From NCBI GenBank assembly GCA_029009035.1, contig JAQXJQ010000045.1:1-15700 (forward strand): a DNA stretch of 15,700 bases, written 5' to 3'. Source of the stretch: Oscillospiraceae bacterium (GTDB lineage: Bacteria; Bacillota; Clostridia; Oscillospirales; Oscillospiraceae). The notes under the pieces are model-generated. The model saw nothing but the letters and a program-made list of their open reading frames with translations, did not search any database and was not told the DNA's origin. Positions 6,006-13,571 of the stretch are shown here, one piece after another; positions within the stretch are counted from its first letter, which is position 1; every line of letters begins with the position of its first letter. A program made the position numbers and the translations under genes.

Positions 6006-9000
6006 TTACTGAATGGTGAAGAGCAGCTGGCCGCCCTTGACGGTATCGCCCTCGCTCACAAGGACCTCGCCCACCACGCCGCTCATGCGGGCGGTGACGG
6101 CGGTCTCCATCTTCATGGCCTCGATGGTGAGCAGGGTCTGGTTCAGCTCCACCCGGTCGCCCGCCTTGACCTGGATCTTGCTGATGGCGCCGGGGATGGA
6201 GGCGCCCACCTGGCTCTTGTCCTCCGGGTCGGCCATGGGCACCTTGACGATGTCCTTCTGAGCCGCCTCATCGGGGACCTTCACATCACGGCGCACGCCG
6301 TTGAGCTCGAAGCTCACGGTGCGCATACCCTCGCTGTCCACTTCGCCCAGACCGAGGTACTTGATGACCAGAGTCTTGCCGTCGGCAATGTTCACCTTAT
6401 TGGTCTCGCCCACGGCCAGACCATGGAAGAACACATGGCTGCCCAGGCGGGTGATATAGCCGTACTCCTTCCGGGTCTTGACGAACTCCTCCACCACCTT
6501 GGGATACAGGCAGTAGCTGAGCACGGCGCGCCAGCAGGGATCGGGATCGAAGCGGGCCATGTCCCGCTTGACCTGGGCGAAGTCCACCGGGGGCATGAGG
6601 GAGCCGGGGCGGACGGTGATGGGCTCCTTGCCCTTCAGGACCACCTTCTGCAGGTCCTCGGGGAAGCCGCCGGCGGGCTGGCCCATCATGCCGGAGAAGT
6701 AGCTGACACAGCTGTCGGGGAAGGCCAGACTTGCGCCCTTTTCCACGATGTTCTCGGGGGTCAGGCCGTTCTGGGTCATGAAGATGGCCAGATCGCCCAC
6801 CATTTTGCTGGAGGGGGTCACCTTGATGATGTCACCCAGCATCTCGTTGGCCACACGGTAGTTTTCCTTGACCTCCTGGAAGCGGCTGCCCAGGCCCAGG
6901 GACTCCACCTGAGGCTTCAGGTTGGTGTACTGGCCGCCGGGGATCTCGTAGCGGTAGATGTCGGTGGCGGGGCACTTGAGGCCGGACTCAAAGCTGTCAT
7001 AGCGCTTGCGCACATCCTCCCAGTAGTCGGTGAGGTACTGCAGCCGGTCCAGCTTCAGACCGGTGTCCCGCTCGGTGCCCTCCAGCGCCGCCACCACCGC
7101 GTTCATGGAGGGCTGGCTGGTGAGGGAGGACATGGAGGAGATGGCGCAGTCCACCACATCCACGCCGGCCTCCGCCGCCATGAGCAGGGTGGCCACCTGG
7201 TTGCCGGAGGTATCGTGGGTGTGGAGCTGGATGGGGATGCCGATCTCCTGCTTCAGGGTGGAGATCAGCTTCTTGGCGGCGTAGGGCTTGAGCACGCCGG
7301 ACATATCCTTGATGGCCAGCATATGGGCGCCGCGGTGCTCCAGCTCCTTGGCCAGATCCACATAGTATTTGAGGGTGTAGCGGTCCCGCTTGTGGTCCAG
7401 GATGTCGCCGGTGTAGCACACGGTGGCCTGGCAGATCTTGCCCTGGTTCAGCACCTCGTCCATGGCCACCTCGATGCCGGGGATCCAGTTGAGGGAGTCG
7501 AACACACGGAACACGTCGATGCCGGAGCGGGCGGCCTCCTTGATGAATTCGCGGATGACGTTATCGGGGTAGTTGGTATAGCCCACGGCGTTGGCGCCCC
7601 GGAGGAGCATCTGCAGCAGCAGGTTGGGGGCCTTTTCCCGGATCAGGTCCAGACGCTCCCAGGGGGACTCGTGGAGGAAGCGGTAGGCCACATCGAAGGT
7701 GGCGCCGCCCCAGCACTCCAGGGAGAAGGCGTCGGCCAGGATCTCGCTGGTGCCCTCCATGCCCTTGACGATGTCGCGGGTGCGCACGCGGGTGGCCAGC
7801 AGGGACTGGTGGGCATCGCGGGTGGTGGTGTCGCAGATGAGCAGCTTCTTCTGGTCCAGCACCCACTTGGACACGGCCTCGGGGCCTTCCCGGTCCAGCA
7901 TCTGCTTGAGGCCTTCGGGCCGGTTGCCGGTGACGGGGGGGAAGCGGGGCGCGTCGTAGAACTTGTGCCCCGTCTGCTCTTTGATGACGATGTTGCCGAT
8001 GTATTTCAGCATCTTGGTGGCGCGGTCCTGCTTTTCATCCAGCTGGAACAGCTCGGGGGTCTCGTCGATGAACTTGGTGTAGCACTGACCGTCCAGGAAG
8101 GTCTGGTTTTTCAGAATGTTGGCGATGAAGGCGATGTTGGTCTTCACGCCGTGGACATGGATCTCACGCAGGGCACGGGCGGCCTTGGAGCAGGCGCCGT
8201 GGAAGGTGTTGTCCCAGGCGGTGATCTTGACCAGCAGGGAGTCGTAGTAGGGGGAGATGACCGCGCCGGTGTAGGCGTTGCCGCCGTCCAGACGCACGCC
8301 GAAGCCGCCGGAGGAGCGGTAGGCGGTGATCTTGCCGGTGTCGGGGGCGAAGTTGTTGGCGGGATCCTCGGTGGTCACGCGGCACTGGATGGCGAAGCCG
8401 TTGAGGCGCACATCCTCCTGACAGGTGATGCCGATGCGGGGGTCGCTGAGGGGGCTGCCCTCGGCGATGAGGATCTGGGCGCGCACCAGGTCCACACCGG
8501 TGACCATCTCGGTGACGGTGTGCTCCACCTGGATACGGGGGTTCATCTCGATGAAGTAATGGCTGCCGTCCTTGTCCACCAGGAATTCCAGCGTGCCGGC
8601 ATTCTGGTAGCCCACATAGCGGGCGATCTTCACCGCGTCCTCGCAGATGGCGGCGCGGACGGCGGGATCGACGGAGAAGGCGGGGGCGAACTCCACCACC
8701 TTCTGATAGCGGCGCTGGAGGGAGCAGTCGCGCTCAAAGAGGTGGACGATGTTGCCCTGGCTGTCGCCAAGCACCTGCACCTCGATGTGCTTGGGGCGGA
8801 CCAGGAACTTCTCCATGAAGATGTCGTCATTGCCGAAGGCCTTCTGTGCCTCGGCCTTCACCAGGTCGAAGTTGACGCCCACTTCCTCCACGGTGTCGCA
8901 GCGGCGCATACCTCTGCCGCCGCCGCCGGCGGCAGCCTTCAGAATGACGGGGAAGCCGAACTCCATGGCCAGCTTCTGAGCGGCCTCGCGGCTCTCCAGG

Positions 9001-9422
9001 GGCTTGTCGGTGCCGGGGGTGGTGGGGACACCGCAGGCCACCGCCATCTTTTTGGCGGAGAGCTTGTCGCCCATCATGTCCAGCACGGCGGAGGAGGGGC
9101 CGATGAACTGGATGCCCGCCGCTTCGCAGGCCCGGGCAAAGTCGCCGTTTTCCGACAGGAAGCCGTAGCCGGGGTGGATGGCATCGGCGCCGTGCTTCTT
9201 GGCCAGCTCGATGATGCGGGGGATGTTCAGATAGGCGCCCAGGGGGCTTTCGTTCTCGCCGATGAGGTAGGACTCGTCGGCGGCGATGCGGAACTGGCTG
9301 TAGGTGTCCTCGTTGGAGTAGATGGCGATGGTCTGAAGGCCCAGATCGTGACAGGCGCGGAACACGCGCATGGCGATCTCGCCCCGGTTTGCCACCAGAA
9401 CTTTGCGGAACGGCTTGCTCAT
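6006..9422 (-). CDS. pyc: Pyruvate carboxylase, single-chain, biotin-dependent
   Basis: This 1138-residue enzyme adds bicarbonate to pyruvate at the cost of ATP, giving oxaloacetate for aspartate and TCA intermediates. All domains are present and of normal length. The biotin carboxylase domain (about 1-460) has the ATP loop AAAGGGGRGM at 163-172 and EMNPRIQVEHTVTE at 291-304. The carboxyltransferase domain (about 525-800) has DTTTRDAHQSLL at 530-541, the lysine of IKDMSG near 704 that is carbamylated in relatives, and metal ligands HTHD at 733-736. The C-terminal biotin carrier domain has AMKM at 1102-1105, with Lys1104 34 residues from the end. The start at 9422 has GGGAGG eight bases upstream. 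The promoter is unclear; TATAAC at 9450-9445 on the minus strand is a possible -10 without a good -35. Oxaloacetate feeds aspartate and hence the DAP operon. Confidence 0.97.
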   Translation of the reverse strand: MSKPFRKVLVANRGEIAMRVFRACHDLGLQTIAIYSNEDTYSQFRIAADESYLIGENESPLGAYLNIPRIIELAKKHGADAIHPGYGFLSENGDFARACEAAGIQFIGPSSAVLDMMGDKLSAKKMAVACGVPTTPGTDKPLESREAAQKLAMEFGFPVILKAAAGGGGRGMRRCDTVEEVGVNFDLVKAEAQKAFGNDDIFMEKFLVRPKHIEVQVLGDSQGNIVHLFERDCSLQRRYQKVVEFAPAFSVDPAVRAAICEDAVKIARYVGYQNAGTLEFLVDKDGSHYFIEMNPRIQVEHTVTEMVTGVDLVRAQILIAEGSPLSDPRIGITCQEDVRLNGFAIQCRVTTEDPANNFAPDTGKITAYRSSGGFGVRLDGGNAYTGAVISPYYDSLLVKITAWDNTFHGACSKAARALREIHVHGVKTNIAFIANILKNQTFLDGQCYTKFIDETPELFQLDEKQDRATKMLKYIGNIVIKEQTGHKFYDAPRFPPVTGNRPEGLKQMLDREGPEAVSKWVLDQKKLLICDTTTRDAHQSLLATRVRTRDIVKGMEGTSEILADAFSLECWGGATFDVAYRFLHESPWERLDLIREKAPNLLLQMLLRGANAVGYTNYPDNVIREFIKEAARSGIDVFRVFDSLNWIPGIEVAMDEVLNQGKICQATVCYTGDILDHKRDRYTLKYYVDLAKELEHRGAHMLAIKDMSGVLKPYAAKKLISTLKQEIGIPIQLHTHDTSGNQVATLLMAAEAGVDVVDCAISSMSSLTSQPSMNAVVAALEGTERDTGLKLDRLQYLTDYWEDVRKRYDSFESGLKCPATDIYRYEIPGGQYTNLKPQVESLGLGSRFQEVKENYRVANEMLGDIIKVTPSSKMVGDLAIFMTQNGLTPENIVEKGASLAFPDSCVSYFSGMMGQPAGGFPEDLQKVVLKGKEPITVRPGSLMPPVDFAQVKRDMARFDPDPCWRAVLSYCLYPKVVEEFVKTRKEYGYITRLGSHVFFHGLAVGETNKVNIADGKTLVIKYLGLGEVDSEGMRTVSFELNGVRRDVKVPDEAAQKDIVKVPMADPEDKSQVGASIPGAISKIQVKAGDRVELNQTLLTIEAMKMETAVTARMSGVVGEVLVSEGDTVKGGQLLFTIQ

Positions 9423-9582
9423 TGGGGGATCCTCCCTTAAAAATGTTATATCTATAGCTTACGGCAAAAGAAAGATTTTCGCAAGCCCCTGTTTTATCCA
9501 ATAAGTTTCGAAAAATAGGGGACTTTATAGGAAAATATAACAAATTGAATAAAACACTTCATCGAGGCAAAAAGACGGGGGA

Positions 9583-9611
9583 TTGATTTGCGGGGCGGGT
9601 TTTGATATGAT
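9583..9611 (+). promoter_or_regulatory. Sigma-A promoter of the DUF4317 gene
   Basis: TTGATT (9583-9588), exactly 17 bases, TATGAT (9606-9611), 4/6 and 5/6 to consensus. Transcription should start near 9618, with the AAAGGAG immediately after. This explains why the open frame appearing to begin at TTG 9583 is not a start: that TTG is part of the -35 box. Confidence 0.75.
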
Positions 9612-9633
9612 GGGCAACAAAGGAGCGATCACA

Positions 9634-10770
9634 ATGACTCAAAAGGAACTCAATGAGATCCGCCGCCGCTTCCGTCTGGAGCGCAGCGGGTTTAACCGCA
9701 TCTACGGCTGCTATGTGAACGGCAACAAGGGCGTCATCTCCCACATCGACGCCTCTCTGGGCATGATGCCACAGGACGAGGCGGAAATGTACATGAAGCT
9801 GCTGAAAAAGACCCTGTCCGGCGCTTTGGGGCGCAACCTCATCAACATCGAGTTTGCCACCCGGCAGGTGGCGGACAGCGAGGAGCACCGCCTGCTCCAG
9901 ACCCTGCGCAACACCGAGCTGAAGGATGAGCGCGCCCGGGAGCAGCTCTACAGCCGCATCATCGACCGGCTGGACCTGGAGGGCAGCAACTATCTCATTC
10001 TGATGGCGGCGGACTGCTACGATGTGCCCTTCCGGGGAAAGGATGACGCGCTGCAGTCGGACGCCTCCGACCAGGTCTTCCGCTATTTCGTGTGCTGCGT
10101 CTGCCCGGTGAAGGACGCCAGCCTGGAGCTGCGCTATGTCCACGAGGAGGGCACCTTCCACGGCCTGTCCACGGGGAACACCGTCTCCGCCCCCGAGGTG
10201 GGCTTTATGTTCCCCTGCTTTGATGACAGAAGCACCAACATCTATAACGCCCTGTTTTACACCAAGAGCGTGTCTGAGATCCATCAGGAGCTGATCGACA
10301 GCGTGTTCCGGGTGGATCCCCCCATGTCCGCCCCGGAGCAGAAGGCGGTGTTCGACAGCACCCTGCAGGATGTGCTGGAAAAGGACTGCAGCTACGATGT
10401 GGTGCAGAGCGTCCACGACCAGATCCGCACCCGCATCGAGGAGCACAAGGAGAGCAAGGCGCCCCAAAATCTGGAGCTGACCATCGGAGAGGTGGGCAGT
10501 ATTCTGGGCAGCAGCGGGGTCAGCGCCGAAAAGGTGAAGAGCTTTGAGCAGGCCTGCGAAAAGCAGTACGGCGACCGTGCCGTGCTCAACCCCAAGAACA
10601 TCGTGGAGAGCAAGAAATTCGAGATCGTCACCCCCGAGGTGAAGATCTCCGTCTCCCCGGAGCACAGCTATGTGGTGGAGACCCGTGTCATCAACGGGCG
10701 GAAGTATTTTCTCATCCCCGCCGACCAGTCCGTGGAGGTCAACGGCATCCCCGTCACTGTGGAGGAATGA
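9634..10770 (+). CDS. DUF4317 family protein, function unknown
   Basis: This 378-residue, soluble, acidic protein has no signal peptide or membrane segment. I recognise it as DUF4317 from its N-terminus (MTQKELNEIRRRF, then RIYGCYVNGNKG), the KTLSGALGRNLINIEF stretch near 60-76, and overall length; this is memory of the family, not a search. No catalytic motif is obvious. A cysteine-rich spot, YFVCCVCPVKDASLEL, lies near 150-165. The C-terminal 80 residues (EIVTPEVKISVSPEHS onward) look like a separate beta-rich piece. Start 9634 has AAAGGAG eight bases upstream and directly follows a strong promoter. It is monocistronic, divergent from pyc and convergent with the URO-D-like gene, so the neighbourhood gives no functional clue. 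Confidence 0.88.
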   Translation: MTQKELNEIRRRFRLERSGFNRIYGCYVNGNKGVISHIDASLGMMPQDEAEMYMKLLKKTLSGALGRNLINIEFATRQVADSEEHRLLQTLRNTELKDERAREQLYSRIIDRLDLEGSNYLILMAADCYDVPFRGKDDALQSDASDQVFRYFVCCVCPVKDASLELRYVHEEGTFHGLSTGNTVSAPEVGFMFPCFDDRSTNIYNALFYTKSVSEIHQELIDSVFRVDPPMSAPEQKAVFDSTLQDVLEKDCSYDVVQSVHDQIRTRIEEHKESKAPQNLELTIGEVGSILGSSGVSAEKVKSFEQACEKQYGDRAVLNPKNIVESKKFEIVTPEVKISVSPEHSYVVETRVINGRKYFLIPADQSVEVNGIPVTVEE

Positions 10771-10795
10771 GCGCATCCCGGGGTTCTCCATAAAC

Positions 10796-10836
10796 AAAAA
10801 TGTCCCTGCCGGCTTTCATCGCCGGCAGGGACATTT
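10796..10836. terminator. Bidirectional terminator after the DUF4317 gene
   Basis: A 16-bp stem (10798-10813/10821-10836) with loop TTTCATC. An A run at 10796-10800 gives a T5 on the minus strand for the URO-D-like gene (stop at 10848). On the plus strand ATTTAATGTTTT follows for DUF4317. Confidence 0.8.
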
Positions 10837-10847
10837 AATGTTTTCTC

Positions 10848-11834
10848 TTACAGCAGGATGCTGCTCATGCGGTCGATCTCGGCGTTGACGGCGTCGCCTA
10901 CGCCGGGGAAGGCGGTGAAGGGCATCCCGGCGGTCAAGCAGGGGATGAAGCTGTGGGGACCGCCCTTGCGGCAGGCGCGCTCCACCTCTTCCCGCACCAG
11001 CTCCGGGGTCCAGTCGGGCACATCCAGCAGACGGGTCTCGATCTCGCCCATGAAGGTGATCTGGCCGGCATACTTCTCCAGCAGGGCGGGCAGGTCGTTG
11101 GAGGGGATGACGCCCTGCCAGATGTCAATGCCCATCTCGATCATGGAGGGCACCAGCGTGGCGGCGAAGCCGTCATTGTGGTGGACGATGAGGACATTGT
11201 GCTCCTTGTAGTAGCCGTAGATCTTCTTGTAGGCGGGGAGGATGAACTCGTTGAACATATCGGGGGAGAGGAAGGTGGAGGCCACGGAGCCCCAGTCGTC
11301 GTGGTGCAGGACGGCGTCGATGCCCACCCGTTCGACCATGGCCTTGGCGAAGTCCAGTTCGATCTCGGTGAGGAAATCGATGAGCGCGTGCATTTCCTCG
11401 GGCTCCTCGTAGAAGTTGCACATGGCGTCCTCCATGCCCATGAGGGCGTGCAGACGCTCGAAAATGCCCTGGGTCTGCAGGGCGCAGACATACTTCTGAG
11501 TGCGGTCCACGCCGGCAGCCATGCCATTGAGCATACCCCAGTAGCCGGGATCATCGGGGATGAAGGGCTTGTGGACGATCTCACGCCACTGGGTGATGTC
11601 CTTCAGCACACGGTGCTCATCGTCGTGGACGGGGAATGGGCCCATCTGCCCCTCGGGGAAGGACCAGAGCACGCCGAACTGGTCGTAGCCCTGGGTATTG
11701 GGGATCAGGGGGTAATCGCCCATGTAGTACAGGTCGGGGACGAGAATATCCAAAAACTCATACTGCTTCACATAGCGGTCGGGGTGGCCGTCCTTCTTCA
11801 TGGTCTCGCGCAGATTTTCCTTGATGGTAAGCAT
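10848..11834 (-). CDS. Uroporphyrinogen decarboxylase (URO-D)-family protein
   Basis: This 328-residue protein has the URO-D-type TIM-barrel fold judging by its layout: a GIFERLHALMGMEDAM segment near 123-138, HHDDWGS at 177-183, HHNDGFA at 218-224, and a C-terminal GMPFTAFPGVGD. It is unlikely to be HemE, since no other haem gene is near and the N-terminal HemE signatures are missing. Many relatives in anaerobes are corrinoid methyltransferases (MtaA/MtbA/CmuA type) that bind zinc through His-x-Cys. Here that place reads His-His-Asn-Asp, so standard zinc methyl transfer is doubtful, and no corrinoid protein is encoded nearby. Start 11834 has AAGGAG nine bases upstream; the frame extends to 11879 without a good site. 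It has its own promoter and terminator. The family is fairly sure, the substrate unknown. Confidence 0.85.
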   Translation of the reverse strand: MLTIKENLRETMKKDGHPDRYVKQYEFLDILVPDLYYMGDYPLIPNTQGYDQFGVLWSFPEGQMGPFPVHDDEHRVLKDITQWREIVHKPFIPDDPGYWGMLNGMAAGVDRTQKYVCALQTQGIFERLHALMGMEDAMCNFYEEPEEMHALIDFLTEIELDFAKAMVERVGIDAVLHHDDWGSVASTFLSPDMFNEFILPAYKKIYGYYKEHNVLIVHHNDGFAATLVPSMIEMGIDIWQGVIPSNDLPALLEKYAGQITFMGEIETRLLDVPDWTPELVREEVERACRKGGPHSFIPCLTAGMPFTAFPGVGDAVNAEIDRMSSILL

Positions 11835-11902
11835 GGCTTTGCACTCCTTATTCGGGACGATCGCGTTCCGATCACCCATATTTTTGGTAATTTTATATCA
11901 TG

Positions 11903-11931
11903 ATTATATCGAAAAAACGGTCGGCTGTCCA
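11903..11931 (-). promoter_or_regulatory. Sigma-A promoter of the URO-D-like gene
   Basis: On the minus strand TGGACA (11931-11926, 5/6), exactly 17 bases, and a perfect TATAAT (11908-11903). Transcription should start near 11896, giving a leader of about 60 bases, longer than for ansA, birA or DUF4317. The leader holds a small inverted repeat (GATCG/CGATC around 11858-11873) before the AAGGAG. Confidence 0.8.
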
Positions 11932-11969
11932 TAGAAAGTATTTGTGCTGCCCTGCCGTAAAAATATACA

Positions 11970-12005
11970 ACGGCGCCCCTGCCTCCTCTGAGGCGGGGGC
12001 GCCGT
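11970..12005 (-). terminator. Hairpin A, probable terminator at the far end of copy 2
   Basis: A 16-bp stem with one G-T pair (11970-11985/11990-12005) and a four-base loop. On the minus strand TGTATATTTTT follows, so it can act as the final terminator of a lysA transcript that runs through the element. It is nearly identical to hairpin B. Confidence 0.6.
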
Positions 12006-12206
12006 GGAGACCGTCGAAAAAGGCTCCGCCTTTTCCGACGATTTTTTGCAGTCCGCTGCGTCGCAGGCTTTGTCCGCCAGAGGCAGACAAAGCCCACGCT
12101 TGCGGCCTGAGAAGTGTTTTTCTGAGGCACATGTCCTCAGAAAAACGAATTTGCATTTTTTTCGCCGCTGTGCGGCGAAACTCTACGAGGTTTTTTGACA
12201 AGCTGA

Positions 12207-12242
12207 ACGGCACCCCTGCCTCCTTTGAGGCGGGGGTGCCGT
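12207..12242 (-). terminator. Hairpin B directly after lysA
   Basis: A 16-bp stem (12207-12222/12227-12242), eight bases past the lysA stop, same orientation and fold as hairpin A. One stem pair differs as a compensated change (A12212-T12237 here, G11975-C12000 in A), and the loop differs by one base. No T run follows on the minus strand, so it may be a 3'-end stabiliser or a weak terminator. Confidence 0.55.
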
Positions 12243-12250
12243 GTTCTGAA

Positions 12251-13546
12251 TCAGCAGTCGTTGCGCACGAGATCCTCCCAGGACTCCCGGCGGACGGCCT
12301 CATAGGGGCCGTTCTTGCCCAGCATGACCACCGCGGGGCGGGGGACACGGTTGTAATTGGATGCCATGGAGAAATTGTATGCGCCGGTGGTAAGCACGCA
12401 CAGCAGATCCCCCCGGGAGAGGGCGGGGAGGGGGACATTCTCCTGAATGAGGTCGCCGCTCTCACAGCAGCAGCCGGCCACGGTGTACTCACCGGCGGGG
12501 GTGTCCTTCATGCGCCCGGCGGCCAGCACGGTGTAGGCGGACTGGTAGAGGGTGTAGCGGGGGTTGTCCGTCATGCCGCCGTCAATGGACACATAATTGC
12601 GGAAGCCGGGGATGGTCTTGGTGCTGCCCACAGTGTAGAGGGTGAGACCGGCGTCGGCCACGATGCTGCGCCCCGGCTCCATGAGGATGGCGGGGGCCTT
12701 GATGCCGTGCCCGGTGCAGACCTCTTCCACCAGCGCGCCGATGGCGGCGATGTTTGCGACGTAGTCGATGGCGGGATCTCCCTCCACATAGGGCACCGCC
12801 ATACCGCCGCCCAGATTGAGCAGTTCGGCCAGATAGCCGTGGCGGCGGGCCATGTCCGCGGTAAAGGCCAGCATGATCCGCGCCGCGTCGCAGAAGGGAC
12901 CGTGCTCAAAGATCTGGGAGCCGATGTGGCAGTGGTAGCCCCGCAGGTCAATGTGGGCCTTGCCCAGGGCGGCACAGACCAGAGCCTCCGCCTGCCCGGT
13001 CTCGATGGCGGCGCCGAACTTGGAGTCCACCTTGCCGGTGTTGATCTTGGCGTGGGTGTGGGGGTCGATGCCCGGGGTGAGGCGGAGCAGGATCTTCTGC
13101 CTCACGCCCCGGCGGGCGGCTTCGGCCTCGATGGCGTCCAGCTCGGCGGCGTTGTCGCACACGAAGTAGCCCAGACCGCTGTCCATGGCGAAGCGGATGT
13201 CCCGGTCGGTCTTGTTGGTGCCGTGGAAGAAGGCGCGCTCCAGGGGGAACCCGGCGGCCTTGGCGGTGTACAGGTCGCCGGAGGACACCACGTCGATGCC
13301 CATGCCCTCCTCGGCCATGATCTCGTAAATGCGCTTGAAGCACAGGGCTTTGCTGGCAAAGGCGGGGAGGGACCCGGCGGGGCAGAAGCGCTCCAGCGCC
13401 CCTTTGTAGGTGCGGCAGCGGCTGCGGATCACCGCCTCGTCCAGGATCATCAGGGGGGTGCCGTACCGGGCGGCCAGCTCGGTGGTGTCGTGACCGGCCA
13501 CGGTGAGATGACCGGCATCGTTGACAGAAAGATTGGGGTAAAGCAT
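12251..13546 (-). CDS. lysA: Diaminopimelate decarboxylase
   Basis: This 431-residue, PLP-dependent fold-III enzyme removes CO2 from meso-DAP to give L-lysine, the last step of the pathway. The PLP lysine is Lys66 in PAFASKALCF; the usual motif has Asn or Glu a little later, so this is a slightly divergent version. Other motifs are HCHIGSQ at 205-211, the phosphate-binding LGGGM near 245-249, EPGRSIV at 290-296, and the active-site CESGD at 361-365 supplied to the partner subunit. The N-terminus and C-terminal barrel are intact. The start at 13546 has GAGGAG ten bases upstream. It is the last gene of the dapA-dapB-ddh-lysA series, 25 bases after ddh. The multi-hairpin element follows its stop and may form its 3' UTR. 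Confidence 0.96.
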   Translation of the reverse strand: MLYPNLSVNDAGHLTVAGHDTTELAARYGTPLMILDEAVIRSRCRTYKGALERFCPAGSLPAFASKALCFKRIYEIMAEEGMGIDVVSSGDLYTAKAAGFPLERAFFHGTNKTDRDIRFAMDSGLGYFVCDNAAELDAIEAEAARRGVRQKILLRLTPGIDPHTHAKINTGKVDSKFGAAIETGQAEALVCAALGKAHIDLRGYHCHIGSQIFEHGPFCDAARIMLAFTADMARRHGYLAELLNLGGGMAVPYVEGDPAIDYVANIAAIGALVEEVCTGHGIKAPAILMEPGRSIVADAGLTLYTVGSTKTIPGFRNYVSIDGGMTDNPRYTLYQSAYTVLAAGRMKDTPAGEYTVAGCCCESGDLIQENVPLPALSRGDLLCVLTTGAYNFSMASNYNRVPRPAVVMLGKNGPYEAVRRESWEDLVRNDC

Positions 13547-13571
13547 ATCTCTTTCTCTCCTCTGTGCTTGG

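Larger units (their letters stand above)
11970..12242 (-). repeat. Multi-hairpin dispersed element, copy 2
   Basis: This fills most of the 416-base gene-free gap between the URO-D-like gene and lysA; I see no gene in it. Read on the minus strand from lysA: hairpin B (12242-12207), then the blocks shared with copy 1, starting CCTCG at 12190. These comprise a 9-bp stem (12180-12172/12168-12160), the core hairpin (12146-12135/12127-12116, loop ACATGTG), a stem 12109-12102/12056-12049 enclosing a long hairpin (12094-12082/12078-12066), CTGCA-N4-ATCG, a hairpin at 12040-12012 with TTTTTCGAC, and closing hairpin A (12005-11970), followed by a T-rich stretch. GTCGAAAAA (12013-12021) and TTTTTTGAC (12191-12199) form imperfect inverted ends. 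Compared with copy 1, stems vary but stay paired. Confidence 0.78.

Noticed and set aside
6423..9440. 1005-codon plus-strand open frame opposite pyc
   Set aside because: It is an antisense shadow of a GC-rich gene, full of Gly/Ala/Val/His repeats with no recognisable domain. The minus-strand pyruvate carboxylase is complete.
9583..9633. TTG start for the DUF4317 gene at 9583
   Set aside because: That TTG is the -35 box of the promoter; the ATG at 9634 has a proper AAAGGAG and matches the family N-terminus.
12012..12047. Hairpin plus T6 on the plus strand resembling a terminator
   Set aside because: No plus-strand gene leads into it. The stem and T run are part of element copy 2 read from the opposite strand.
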